DNA of 64,000 nucleotides from an uncultured Lachnospiraceae bacterium (GTDB taxonomy: Bacteria; Bacillota; Clostridia; Lachnospirales; Lachnospiraceae): contig CAJULP010000077.1 of NCBI GenBank assembly GCA_910587295.1, forward strand, positions 119,330 to 183,329. Direction: 5' to 3'. The stretch's first letter is position 1, and each line of letters opens with the position of its first letter. The notes under the pieces are model-generated. The model was not told the origin of the DNA. It searched no databases and was given only the letters and a program-made list of their open reading frames with translations. Of this stretch, positions 8,936 through 18,054 are shown one piece after another. The translations under genes were made by a program, and so were the position numbers.

Positions 8936-9898
8936 ATGATAGAAGATAAAAAGGTGTCTATCATCTTGTGCTTTTTTAATGAAGAACGATATCTGAAAAA
9001 AGCAATTGACAGTGTGCTTGCGCAAACATATCATAATTTTGAATTGATTATTATTAATGATGGATCTACTGATGGGAGTGATCGGATAGTAAAAAAATAT
9101 TCTGACAAGCGTATTATCTATCAGTGTAACCTGGAAAATAAAAGGCTGGCGTACTGTAGGAATAGAGGACTTGAGCTTGCATCAGGAGATTATGTTGGCT
9201 TTTTTGATGGTGATGATATTATGTTGCCGGATAAAATGGAAAAACAGGTCAGGTATTTGAAGGAACATGAAGAGGTAACTCTTGTGAGTGGCGGTTATCG
9301 CTATATGGATGCACAAGGCAATGTGGATGAAAATATGGTGTTTCCAGAACGAAAAAGTGATGAACAGATTAGGGCTCATATGTTATTTGGAAATTGTATA
9401 GCCTGTGCCGGCGCAGCGCTGTTTCGAAGAGAGGTTATAGAGAAATATGGTGTCAGGCTTGATGAAAAAAATGCGGCATCAGAAGACTATCGGTTGTGGA
9501 TTGATATGATGCCATATGCCAGATTTGCCAATATAGATGAATGTTTTTTTTACTACAGGGTAAATCATGGGTCGAAAGCAATGGACATTGTGAATCAAGA
9601 CAGGACTTCGTATAACAATGAAATCAGGAATCTTTTGAAGCATGCGTGGGAAAAAAGAGGTTTTGTTTTATCAGATAAGGATATTTTCTTTTTACATCAT
9701 TTCTTTTATAAACATCAGAAAATATGGAAACCTGCTGATATATGCCAGGGGGTCAAAGTTTATGTGAAAATTAAAAAACAACTTCGGGATTTAAAATTAC
9801 CGGAAGGCAAGTTAATTTTGCGGTATTACAAAGAAAAGTGGGTTCGGACATATTCAGTTTATTGGGCAGTAAAGAAGATGATTGGGGTAGCAGGGTAA
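8936..9898 (+). CDS. GT2 family glycosyltransferase
   Basis: About 320 residues. VSIILCFFNEERYL, LIIINDGSTDGSD, YVGFFDGDDIMLPDK (DxD-type metal site) and SEDYRLWIDM (catalytic-base ED) define a typical GT-A fold GT2 enzyme. ATG 8936 is placed by TCAGGAGAA just upstream; earlier in-frame starts lie inside the decarboxylase gene. Cytoplasmic or peripheral membrane; sugar specificity unknown. Confidence 0.85.
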   Translation: MIEDKKVSIILCFFNEERYLKKAIDSVLAQTYHNFELIIINDGSTDGSDRIVKKYSDKRIIYQCNLENKRLAYCRNRGLELASGDYVGFFDGDDIMLPDKMEKQVRYLKEHEEVTLVSGGYRYMDAQGNVDENMVFPERKSDEQIRAHMLFGNCIACAGAALFRREVIEKYGVRLDEKNAASEDYRLWIDMMPYARFANIDECFFYYRVNHGSKAMDIVNQDRTSYNNEIRNLLKHAWEKRGFVLSDKDIFFLHHFFYKHQKIWKPADICQGVKVYVKIKKQLRDLKLPEGKLILRYYKEKWVRTYSVYWAVKKMIGVAG

Positions 9899-9905
9899 AA
9901 GACAG

Positions 9906-11276
9906 ATGATGGAATTAGACTTTTTATTTATATATGAACATAAGGTAAGAGAGCTTGAAAATCTTTGTTTGATGAAATACGAACTTGACAGAAGAGGATA
10001 TCGTACAAAGATTGCTTATGTGGATGATGCGGTAAACGCAGAAGCCGATAGACCGATTTATCATGCAAAAGTTTTGTGCACAATGGCATGTTACGATAAT
10101 TACACGCTTTTTTGGCACAGCAAACAATTTGTAAAGTTTGAAAAAGTAATTGATTTGCAATGGGAAAACATTGTTTATCCTAAGGATGAACAGAGGGAGG
10201 GGGCTTATAAAAATTTTTGGGGAATTGGGAAGGATGTGGTTCATGTTTCCTGGGGAAGGCAAAATGTGGACAGGCTGCTGGGAGCCGCGCATTTAGATGA
10301 GAAGAAGGTAAAACTGACCGGGCATGTGGGGATGGATTTTTTACGGGAACCACTTAACCGTTTTTACCTTTCTAGGGAAGAGCTTTTTGCCAAGTATGAT
10401 ATTCCGTTGGATAAGAAGGTCATATTGTTTGCCTCTCCTTATTATGGGGATTACTTGTCGGAAGAGTATATTGCTGGGATGCGACGGGCATTTGGAAATG
10501 ACTGGGGAGAATATTACCAATTTATGTGTGACTCTCAAAAGGAGGTTCTTGGATGGTTCGAAAAGATATGCCGGGAGCATAATGATATGGTAATAATCTT
10601 TCGTCCACATCCGGGACATCCAAGCATTGTGGCGGAAGAGTTGGAAAAGAGATGTGATAATTTTAGAATTATAGCAGGGGAATCTGTTAAGCAATGGATT
10701 GTTGCTTGTGATAAGATATATACAGGGAACAGTTCGGTGGTGGTGGAAGCATATTTTGCAAAGAAAATGTGTCAGCTTTTATTTCCGTTTCCGGTTACTT
10801 CGGGCTATGAATTGCAATTAATTGCAGATTCAAAAAAAATCACAACTTATGAAGAATTTGACGTGTCGGTATGTAGTATACAGGAAACATTCCCTACGCC
10901 AGAGAAAAGCATAGAAGCGATTTACCTGATAGACTGGAAGATGCCCAATTATGTGAAATTTGCCAATATGGCAGAGGAAGTTTGGCAGGATGATTATTAT
11001 CGTCTATCAAGACGCCAGAGATGGAAGTACAAAGAATATACACCGATACAGTGTTTGCTCAGAATCTTTATTTTTTTGAAGCCGATCTATAACATTTATC
11101 TGGCCATGTTGAAGAATCTAAATCTAAAATGGAAATTTTTAGAATATCAGCGTAAGGTGCGGGCGGATGAACATAAGCGGATTGAGGATATTGAGAATCG
11201 GCATGCACATGAACTTACCAGCGAGAAAGAAATAGCTGAAATTATTGGCAGAATTGAATGTGCCTTAGAAAAATAG
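9906..11276 (+). CDS. GT-B surface-carbohydrate biosynthesis protein
   Basis: 456 residues resembling surface-carbohydrate biosynthesis proteins of the GT-B/UDP-GlcNAc 2-epimerase-like fold. Key parts are an ENIVYPKDE segment, KVKLTGHVGMDFL, VIIFRPHPGHPS (the HPG motif of capsule-type glycosyltransferases) and DKIYTGNSSVVVEAYF in the donor site. The C-terminus is basic and then helical and highly charged. Its end overlaps the untranslated leader of the CMP-sugar synthetase gene. Exact activity unknown. Confidence 0.65.
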   Translation: MMELDFLFIYEHKVRELENLCLMKYELDRRGYRTKIAYVDDAVNAEADRPIYHAKVLCTMACYDNYTLFWHSKQFVKFEKVIDLQWENIVYPKDEQREGAYKNFWGIGKDVVHVSWGRQNVDRLLGAAHLDEKKVKLTGHVGMDFLREPLNRFYLSREELFAKYDIPLDKKVILFASPYYGDYLSEEYIAGMRRAFGNDWGEYYQFMCDSQKEVLGWFEKICREHNDMVIIFRPHPGHPSIVAEELEKRCDNFRIIAGESVKQWIVACDKIYTGNSSVVVEAYFAKKMCQLLFPFPVTSGYELQLIADSKKITTYEEFDVSVCSIQETFPTPEKSIEAIYLIDWKMPNYVKFANMAEEVWQDDYYRLSRRQRWKYKEYTPIQCLLRIFIFLKPIYNIYLAMLKNLNLKWKFLEYQRKVRADEHKRIEDIENRHAHELTSEKEIAEIIGRIECALEK

Positions 11277-11296
11277 AAATATTGGAGGAAAAGAAA

Positions 11297-11977
11297 ATGA
11301 ATAAGACAATCACAGCAATTATCCCAGTAAAGGGTAACAGTACAAGGTTACCAAACAAAAACATTTTGCCATTTGCAGATTCTAATTTGCTGATTCACAA
11401 AATCCGTCAGTTGAAGCAGGTGGAAGAAATCACAGAAATTATCGTCTCATCGGATTCGGATGAAATGCTTGCCATGGGAATAGCGGAAGGTGTGACAGCA
11501 ATAAAAAGGCCGAAGGAATATGCAGATGAGTCGGTGCCGTTTGGCATGTTCCTTGAATACATTAGTGATGAAATGCCGAATGACCATATTATGTGGGCAT
11601 GTGCAACTTCGCCATTAGTGGAACCATATCTTTACCGGAAAGCGGTTAAGACATATTTTGAAAAACTGGAAGAAGGATATGATTCTCTGATTACATGTGA
11701 TCCTTATCAAACGTATTTAATGGATGAAAACGGTCCATTAAATTTTAGCATGGGACTTGCTCATAAAAATTCGGAGCAGCTGCCTAAGTTATATCATTTT
11801 TCAAATGGAATTAACCTTGCACCGCGTGTTATGCTGAAGGAATGGCACTATAATTATGGCCCTAATGCTTACAGGCTTATCATTAATAAACGTGAAGCGG
11901 CAGATATTGACGATGTTTACGATTACGAAATCGCTAAGGCATTGTATTCGATGAAGGATCCTAATCCGACCATATAA
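11297..11977 (+). CDS. Acylneuraminate cytidylyltransferase-like CMP-sugar synthetase
   Basis: 226 residues, the length of NeuA-type enzymes. ITAIIPVKGNSTRLPNKNI is the nucleotide-binding loop, followed by EIIVSSDSDEM, RPKEYADE, ACATSPLVEP and a terminal AADIDDVYDYEIAKAL with the metal-binding Asp pair. ATG 11297 has GGAGGAAAAG upstream. It would activate a 2-ulosonic acid as the CMP-sugar. Two possible suppliers of the acid lie in the window: the NeuB pathway at 33448 and the aldolase/KdsC pair at 18055-20168. Confidence 0.8.
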   Translation: MNKTITAIIPVKGNSTRLPNKNILPFADSNLLIHKIRQLKQVEEITEIIVSSDSDEMLAMGIAEGVTAIKRPKEYADESVPFGMFLEYISDEMPNDHIMWACATSPLVEPYLYRKAVKTYFEKLEEGYDSLITCDPYQTYLMDENGPLNFSMGLAHKNSEQLPKLYHFSNGINLAPRVMLKEWHYNYGPNAYRLIINKREAADIDDVYDYEIAKALYSMKDPNPTI

Positions 11978-12010
11978 ACTAAAGTAAATTGGAAAGGCGT
12001 CACATAAGCT

Positions 12011-13117
12011 ATGATTATTAAGGAAGAAATCCAGGCAAACCGGTTAGACAGAGGATATGAAAGATATAAGGAAGAATTTAATAACAAAGCGCTTGAGGTT
12101 TTAAATAGTGGGTGGTATGTGCTTGGTGAGGAAGTAAAAGGATTTGAGAGAGAATTTGCCAGGTATTTGGGTGTAGAAAATTGTGTGGGACTGGCAAGTG
12201 GTTTAGACGCCCTTTGGATAGCGTTTCGTATTCTGGGAATTGGGAAAGGCGATGAAGTAATTGTTCAAGGAAATACATATATTGCCAGTGTGATGGGGAT
12301 TACGATCAATGGAGCAACTCCGGTATTTGTTGAGCCGGATGAATATTATTGCATAGATGCATCCAAAATAGAAGAAAAAATCACTAGCCGGACAAAAGCA
12401 ATTTTGGTCGTCCATTTGTATGGGCAGGCGTCGGATATGGATACAGTAATGGAGATTGCCGGCAGGTATGGCTTGAAGGTGGTTGAGGATTGTGCACAAT
12501 CCCATGGGGCAAAGTTTCGTGGCCGAATGACGGGTACTTTTGGGGATATTGGATGTTTTTCGTTTTATCCCTCCAAGAATCTTGGAGCATTTGGCGATGG
12601 AGGGGCAATTGTAACAAATGACAGTGCCATTGCGGAAGAAGTACGGGTATTTCGCAATTATGGCAGTGAAAAGCGCTACTATAACCGTGTGGTTGGGGCG
12701 AATTCAAGGCTTGATGAGCTTCAGGCAGGTTTGTTGCGGGTGCGGTTATCCCATATGCAGGAGCTGGAAGAAGAGAGGAAGAATCTTTGTAGGAAGTATT
12801 TAGAGAAGTTGCATAATCCGCGGATTATACTCCCACATATAAGGGATGGTGCAACACATGTATGGCATCAGTTTGTTGTAAGATCAAAAGAACGTGACCG
12901 TTTGGCTGCGTATTTAAAGGAACGAGGAATAGGGAGTATTATACACTATCCTATTCCACCGCATCTTTCGGAAGCATATTCGGACCTTGGAATGAAGCAA
13001 GGGTGTCTTCCTATTACTGAAGAATATGCAAACACTGTATTATCAATACCGCTTTATATTGGAATGAATGAGGAGGAGCAGGGATACGTCACGGACACCA
13101 TGAATGAGTACGCATAA
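12011..13117 (+). CDS. DegT/DnrJ/EryC1 sugar aminotransferase (FdtB-like)
   Basis: 368 residues of the PLP sugar-aminotransferase family. Motifs: GWYVLGEEV near the N-terminus, GLASGLDALW, DEVIVQGNTYIASV, VVEDCAQSHGA and FSFYPSKNLGAFGDGGAIV with the PLP lysine, and RNYGSEKRYYN. FdtB/QdtB-type enzymes have this pattern and aminate dTDP-3-oxo-6-deoxyhexoses; an FdtA-like isomerase follows at 15837. A LegC-like role is an alternative, since region 28-38 kb has LegB but no aminotransferase of its own. Confidence 0.85.
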   Translation: MIIKEEIQANRLDRGYERYKEEFNNKALEVLNSGWYVLGEEVKGFEREFARYLGVENCVGLASGLDALWIAFRILGIGKGDEVIVQGNTYIASVMGITINGATPVFVEPDEYYCIDASKIEEKITSRTKAILVVHLYGQASDMDTVMEIAGRYGLKVVEDCAQSHGAKFRGRMTGTFGDIGCFSFYPSKNLGAFGDGGAIVTNDSAIAEEVRVFRNYGSEKRYYNRVVGANSRLDELQAGLLRVRLSHMQELEEERKNLCRKYLEKLHNPRIILPHIRDGATHVWHQFVVRSKERDRLAAYLKERGIGSIIHYPIPPHLSEAYSDLGMKQGCLPITEEYANTVLSIPLYIGMNEEEQGYVTDTMNEYA

Positions 13118-13126
13118 GGAGTTGTA

Positions 13127-14062
13127 ATGAGTAAACTATCAATTATTGTGGCAATCTATAAAAGCGAAAGAAATATCAGACCTTTTTATGAAGATTTTTG
13201 TAGAAACATAAAACCATATATAGAGGATTATGAATTAATTATGGTGAACGACGGCTCTCCAGACAATTCATGGAAAATTATGAAGGAACTTGCCGCAAAG
13301 GATAAAAAGATTAAGTTGATTAAGCTTTCGCGCAATTATGGTGCAATAGAAGCAGTATTTACTGGTATGAAATATTCATCAGGTGATTGTGTTACAGATA
13401 AAGCTTGTGATCTGCAGGAGCCGGCGAGCTTAACGCTTGAAATGTTTCAGGAGTGGAAAGGCGGTGCAAAATCGGTTATTGCTGTCAGGGAGTCCAGAAA
13501 TGACCCTAAGGTGACAAAAGCTTTTGCGGCAGTTTATTATTGGCTGGTGAGGAAATTGGTGATAAAGGATATGCCACAGGGAGGCTTTGACACCTACTTG
13601 ATAGACCGAAAAATAGTGGATCAGATAATTACGATGAATGACCGGAATTCTCCATTAACATTACAGATTTTATGGATGGGATTTAACCCTCAAAAGGTAT
13701 ATTACGAAAGACGGAAACGGGAAATTGGGAAATCCAGTTGGACAGTTTCCAAGAAATTAAAGTTATTTTTGGACTCATTTGTAGGGTTTTCATATATTCC
13801 AATTCGCTTTATGTCTGGGATAGGCATGATTTTTTTTCTGATATCTATTATTTGGGGAATAAACTTGATTGTGTCAAAACTTAAGGGCACGATTCCAATA
13901 CAAGGATATACAACAACATTGGTTATGCTTTTATTTTCAGCTGGACTTATTATGTTTACGTTAGGATTGCTTGGGGAATATGTATGGCGTACATTAGACG
14001 CTGCGAGAAGAAGACCAATAACAATTGTTGATGAACTGGTTAATATGGAGGATGAGAAGTGA
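13127..14062 (+). CDS. GtrB-like polyprenyl-phosphate glycosyltransferase
   Basis: 311 residues: an N-terminal GT2 domain (LSIIVAIYKSERNI, LIMVNDGSPDNSW, SRNYGAIEAVFTG, ACDLQEPA) and two C-terminal membrane segments at about residues 225-245 and 265-290, the layout of GtrB/DPM1. REIGKSSWTVSKKL is the conserved positively charged strand. Such enzymes load a sugar onto undecaprenyl phosphate for use outside the cell. A GtrA-family flippase candidate lies at 16257. The methyltransferase gene starts inside its stop (GTGA). Confidence 0.9.
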   Translation: MSKLSIIVAIYKSERNIRPFYEDFCRNIKPYIEDYELIMVNDGSPDNSWKIMKELAAKDKKIKLIKLSRNYGAIEAVFTGMKYSSGDCVTDKACDLQEPASLTLEMFQEWKGGAKSVIAVRESRNDPKVTKAFAAVYYWLVRKLVIKDMPQGGFDTYLIDRKIVDQIITMNDRNSPLTLQILWMGFNPQKVYYERRKREIGKSSWTVSKKLKLFLDSFVGFSYIPIRFMSGIGMIFFLISIIWGINLIVSKLKGTIPIQGYTTTLVMLLFSAGLIMFTLGLLGEYVWRTLDAARRRPITIVDELVNMEDEK

Positions 14063-14799
14063 GGAACATTGATAATTATACGAAGATGTATATGAAATCA
14101 GATGTTGGAGGACAACAGATTGCATTACCTTATAGAAGAAAAATGGTCATTGAGCAAGTTGGTAAATATCAACCTACTAGGATTCTGGAAATTGGCTGTG
14201 GATTGGAGCCATTGTTTGAGTATGTAGAAGGCAGAGAATGGTGGATCGTTGAACCATCACAATATTTCTGCGAGATTGCGGAAGAAAAAAGTCATGGTTC
14301 TAGTCATATCAAAATATTACAGGGTTTTTTTGAAGAAAGGATACATGATCTGGAAAAGTTAAATTTTGATATGGTAATATGCTCAAGTCTTTTGCATGAG
14401 GTGGAAGACCCAGAGCTTCTGCTGAGTGATATTCGTAAAATATGTACGGATAAAACAATTGTGCATATTAATGTGCCAAATGCGAAATCTTTCCATCGGG
14501 TTTTGGCAAAAAGTATGGGAATTATTCGTAATGAATATGAGGTGTCACAAAAGAACGCCGTATTGCAACAGAATAATGTTTTTGATATGGAAAAATTGAC
14601 GGAAATAGTAATTGGTTATCATTATGACATTCTGGATAAAGGAAGCTATTTCATTAAACCGTTCACGGACAGGCAGATGTTTGATATGCTGGAGGCGCAT
14701 ATCATTGATGAAAGCGTTTTGGATGGATTGGATGAGATGATAGGTGAAATGCCGGAAATGGGAGCAGGGATATTTATAAACTGCAGGAAAGCTCGATAA
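14059..14799 (+). CDS. Class I SAM-dependent methyltransferase
   Basis: 246 residues starting at GTG 14059, overlapping the previous stop by four bases. RILEIGCGLEPLFEY is the SAM-binding motif I, WWIVEPSQYF motif II, and FDMVICSSLLHEVEDP the post-motif region. A close paralogue lies at 24834 (shared IGCG-EPLF-YV, ICSS-L-EVE-PE, NAKSFHRVLA and a common C-terminal INCRK/LNCRK). Sugar O- or N-methylation is likely from context; the substrate is unknown. Confidence 0.8.
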   Translation: MRNIDNYTKMYMKSDVGGQQIALPYRRKMVIEQVGKYQPTRILEIGCGLEPLFEYVEGREWWIVEPSQYFCEIAEEKSHGSSHIKILQGFFEERIHDLEKLNFDMVICSSLLHEVEDPELLLSDIRKICTDKTIVHINVPNAKSFHRVLAKSMGIIRNEYEVSQKNAVLQQNNVFDMEKLTEIVIGYHYDILDKGSYFIKPFTDRQMFDMLEAHIIDESVLDGLDEMIGEMPEMGAGIFINCRKAR

Positions 14800-14812
14800 G
14801 GGGGATAAGAAA

Positions 14813-15811
14813 ATGCTTGAGATCCAATCATATGATAGTCAATATGAAGCTATGTGGGATCAGTTTGTGCTGGAAAGCACAGTAAACGGCACCTTTTTGC
14901 AAACCAGGAGATTTCTAAATTATCATCCGGAAGGTAGGTTTCAGGATGCATCTTTTATGGTATTTGATAAGAAAGGGCATCTTGTTGCTGTATGTCCGGC
15001 ATGCGCAAAGATAGAGGATGGTGGAAAGCTGTTTGATTCACATGCAGGAAGTACTTATGGAGGAATTTTAATAGAAAAGAAATGGTATAAGGCGGGGAAA
15101 GTGCTGGATATCATTCAGGCATTAGAAAATCATCTGAGGAACTGTGGATTTGATAAAGTCATTTTAAGGCAGACTCCTTCCATTTTATCAGTAGAAAATG
15201 TAGATCTTCTCCAGTACTGCTTTTATTATTTGGGATATCAATGCTGCAATGCCCTAAGCTTATACGTGGATTTTGACGGTTATAAGGAGGATATTTTGGC
15301 GGAATTTTCTCAGGGAAAAAGAACAGATGTGCATAACTGTCAGAAGAGAGGGCTATATGACAGAAAACTTACTTCGTTCTCTGAGATAGAACAATTACAT
15401 TCTCTACTATCTAAAAGTTTGGAAAAATATCATACAAAACCCATTCACACGGCTGAAGAACTATATAGTTTTCAGGAGGATAGATTAAAAGGGGAATGCG
15501 AATGCTTTGGAATATTCGATGGTGATAAAATGGTAGCATCGTCCATGCTTTTTTACTTCATGCGGAACAGTGTTGCACATACGCAATATTTATGTGCGGA
15601 TCCGGACTATAAACAGATTAGTCCGATGACATATTTGTATTATACAACATTGGTGGAGATGCGTAAGCGAGGTTACAAGAAGGTATCATGGGGAACAGGA
15701 ACAGAAAACTTAGGACGTTATCTCAATGAAGGATTGGTAAAAAGTAAAGAATATTATGGCAGCAGGCATAATGTCAATCTCATTTTTATAAAAAAAATAA
15801 ATAAATCATAA
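14813..15811 (+). CDS. FemAB/GNAT-type acyl or aminoacyl transferase
   Basis: 332 residues resembling double-GNAT FemAB-like proteins: an early NGTFLQTRRFLNYHPEGRF, FDSHAGSTYGGILIEK, RTDVHNCQKRGL and a second half with ECECFGIFDGDKMVASSM, then YLYYTTLVEMRKRGYKKVSWGTG over residues 281-303. These enzymes transfer acyl or aminoacyl groups to amines. Lying just before an FdtA-like gene, it may acylate the 3-amino sugar. Good Shine-Dalgarno (AAGGGGGATAAG) before ATG 14813. Confidence 0.75.
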   Translation: MLEIQSYDSQYEAMWDQFVLESTVNGTFLQTRRFLNYHPEGRFQDASFMVFDKKGHLVAVCPACAKIEDGGKLFDSHAGSTYGGILIEKKWYKAGKVLDIIQALENHLRNCGFDKVILRQTPSILSVENVDLLQYCFYYLGYQCCNALSLYVDFDGYKEDILAEFSQGKRTDVHNCQKRGLYDRKLTSFSEIEQLHSLLSKSLEKYHTKPIHTAEELYSFQEDRLKGECECFGIFDGDKMVASSMLFYFMRNSVAHTQYLCADPDYKQISPMTYLYYTTLVEMRKRGYKKVSWGTGTENLGRYLNEGLVKSKEYYGSRHNVNLIFIKKINKS

Positions 15812-15836
15812 TTACAGGTATAAGGGAAAACTGGAT

Positions 15837-16247
15837 ATGAATAATTGTTTAAATGTGAGAATGATTGAATTCAAGCTTATGGGGGATGAGAGGGGAAGCC
15901 TTGTTGTCTGCGAGGGCGGTACAGATATCCCCTTCATAGCTAAAAGGATATTTTATATTTTTGGTTCAGACCAGTCTGTGGTTCGCGGGAACCATGCAAA
16001 TCGTCGAAGTGAATTTGTGTTGATTAATGTAGCGGGCCGGAGTAAAGTACGGATTAAAGACGGAAGAGGAAATGAGATGGTATTTGCGCTAAACCGTCCA
16101 CATACAGGAATTTATATACCTTCCATGGTGTGGAAGGAAATGTATGACTTCAGTTCGGATTCGGTATTATTATGTTTAGCGAGCGAACACTACGATGCGG
16201 ATGAATACATAAGGAATTATGACGAGTATGTGAGAGAACAAAAATAA
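15837..16247 (+). CDS. FdtA/QdtA-like sugar 3,4-ketoisomerase
   Basis: 136-residue cupin of the WxcM/FdtA family. GDERGSLVVCEGGTDIPF, KRIFYIFG, RGNHANRRSEFVLI and IPSMVWKEMYDFS match the family order. The usual RGxHAH signature is RGNHANRR here, so the second His is an Asn, whereas the second copy at 26630 keeps RGKHAHKS. The reaction would be dTDP-4-oxo-6-deoxyglucose to the 3-oxo isomer, feeding the DegT enzyme at 12011. The altered His makes altered activity possible. Confidence 0.8.
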   Translation: MNNCLNVRMIEFKLMGDERGSLVVCEGGTDIPFIAKRIFYIFGSDQSVVRGNHANRRSEFVLINVAGRSKVRIKDGRGNEMVFALNRPHTGIYIPSMVWKEMYDFSSDSVLLCLASEHYDADEYIRNYDEYVREQK

Positions 16248-16256
16248 TGAAAGGTC

Positions 16257-16676
16257 ATGATGATGGTGGATATTCCAGAAAATAAGCGGGAAAAATTAAT
16301 ACAATTTATTAAATTTGGATTAGTTGGCGTATCAAATAACCTGATATGCTATGGAACATACGTGTTACTGATCAATATTGGGCTGCATTATGTTCCTTCC
16401 AATATCATTGGCTTTTCAATCAGTGTGTTTAATGCGTTTTATTGGAATAATAAGTATGTGTTTTCTGACTCGGATGGTTCCAGAGTATGGTGGAAAACAT
16501 TTATTAAAACCTATATCTCCTATGCAGGAACCGGAATTATCCTCAGTAATATTCTGTTGGCTGTGTGGGTGGAGATTTTTAGGGCACCTGAGGTTATTGC
16601 ACCAATCATCAATTTGGTCATTACGGTACCAATCAATTTTTTGACAAATAAATATTGGGCATATAAATCAAAATGA
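16257..16676 (+). CDS. GtrA family membrane protein
   Basis: 139 residues with four hydrophobic segments. FIKFGLVGVSNNLICYGTY near the start, SISVFNAFYWNNKYVF in the middle and a terminal INFLTNKYWAYK are the GtrA/DPMS signature. GtrA proteins are proposed to flip polyprenyl-phosphate sugars. ATG codons at 16257, 16260 and 16263 are all possible starts. Its partner is probably the GtrB-like protein at 13127 and its user the membrane protein that overlaps its stop. Confidence 0.85.
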   Translation: MMMVDIPENKREKLIQFIKFGLVGVSNNLICYGTYVLLINIGLHYVPSNIIGFSISVFNAFYWNNKYVFSDSDGSRVWWKTFIKTYISYAGTGIILSNILLAVWVEIFRAPEVIAPIINLVITVPINFLTNKYWAYKSK

Positions 16677-17996
16677 GAAGAGGGTTGGGGATGAGCAAAG
16701 GATTTTATTGCAAGATGTTACAGGGTGTGGTATTGTCTATTTTAACAATAAGTGCGTTTGTTTTGATTTATTTTACAGTGTTCGAAATTGATTATCATAA
16801 TACAGGTGGAGCATATATGGCAGTGTCAGCTTCAACGATAAAGTTTGTGAATCAATGGTTGGAAGAAGGGGCTTTAAAGCTGCATTTCACTTGCTATGAG
16901 TATTTTGATTCCATAGAATTTCATTCATTGAGTGAAAGATACCCATATGTTTCGTATCCATCAGGATCAACATTTTTAATATGGATATTGGCAAAATTGA
17001 TGGGACGGCAGCATATCGGCATTTCTTTTTTGAAGCATGTGCAGGCAGTATTTTTGAGCATTGAGATGTTGGCAGCTGCTTTTTTTACATGCTGTTTGCT
17101 GCGACATTCGGGTTTTGTAAGAAAAGCTGAGAATATGATAATTTCAGTAGCGACTGCAGTTTTTTGGCTATATTTACCGGGAACCGCATGGTATCTGTCA
17201 AATATACTATTTGCGGATCAGGTAGTTATTTTACATATTATGCTATTCATTTTACTGGAATATATAAATGATGTAGCAGAGAATAGCAGACTTATTGTAT
17301 TTATGCGAATATGTAAAGCAGGGATAATATATATGGGGGTCCTGACAGATTATTATTTCTGGATATTTGCTTTTTTTATATTTATGATGAAGTGTATAAG
17401 GTTTATTCTGGTTCAAACGAAATTGAAATATGTAGTATCAGGTCTGTTGGAATATGTAGTTCCTGTTGTCTGTGGGTTAGGTACTTTTTTGTGGCAAATA
17501 TCATATACGGAGAATTGGATTGCGATTTTGAAGAAGAAATTTGTATATCGAACTGGTGGTGAAGCGGCGGGTTCCCTCTTTGAAAATTTCTGCGCTGTAT
17601 ATACAGGTGGAAATACTATGAGGGGGGCTCATGGGGCAGCCTTTTACAACACAAGAGTTCCTGAAGGACAGAGAATGGACGGTGGATTATCGTTTAGAGG
17701 AGGCAATTTACAATATTTCTGACTATGATGATATGTGCTTTTCTTTTGATATGGGGATTGGTTATGATGATTCTATGCCGCTTGCCATAGCGGAAAAGTG
17801 TGTTTATCAGGTGTTCGATTTTCAAGAAATAGATGAATATATTTCAAACGTTGATGGAGAAATAGATGCAATATTTTTTATAGTGGATTATCAAGTGGAG
17901 GATGAAACAGGGAATCAAAATGAAATGAAAAAAGTATTGCTAGGTACAAAAGAACATATTTACGAGAATGAAAGATATTGTATTCTAAAATTATAA
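16673..17996 (+). CDS. GT-C-like polytopic membrane protein, frameshifted at a G6 run
   Basis: ATG 16673 (or 16691) overlaps the GtrA stop. The first frame gives about 316 residues with eight or so membrane segments and an early YHNTGGAYMAVSA segment. At the G6 run 17622-17627 it shifts into a meaningless tail ending at 17722. The continuation is in another frame and runs from about 17628 to a stop at 17996, adding about 120 soluble residues. Removal of one G (or addition of two) joins them. It may be phase-variable, a true pseudogene or an assembly error. Position after GtrB/GtrA suggests a glycosyltransferase that uses the lipid-linked sugar. Confidence 0.6.
17622..17627 (+). repeat. G6 run at frameshift point
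   Basis: Six Gs followed by CTCATGGGG. The two halves of the membrane-protein gene 16673-17996 are in frame only if the run has 5 or 8 Gs. Six-G runs occur elsewhere in this window at WGAG/GGR motifs, so length alone is not remarkable; the coincidence with the frame break is. Confidence 0.5.
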
Positions 17997-18054
17997 TAGC
18001 AGCCAGACGGGTATAAATGTATTTTTGAAATATAATAAGGTGTGTTTGTGAGGA

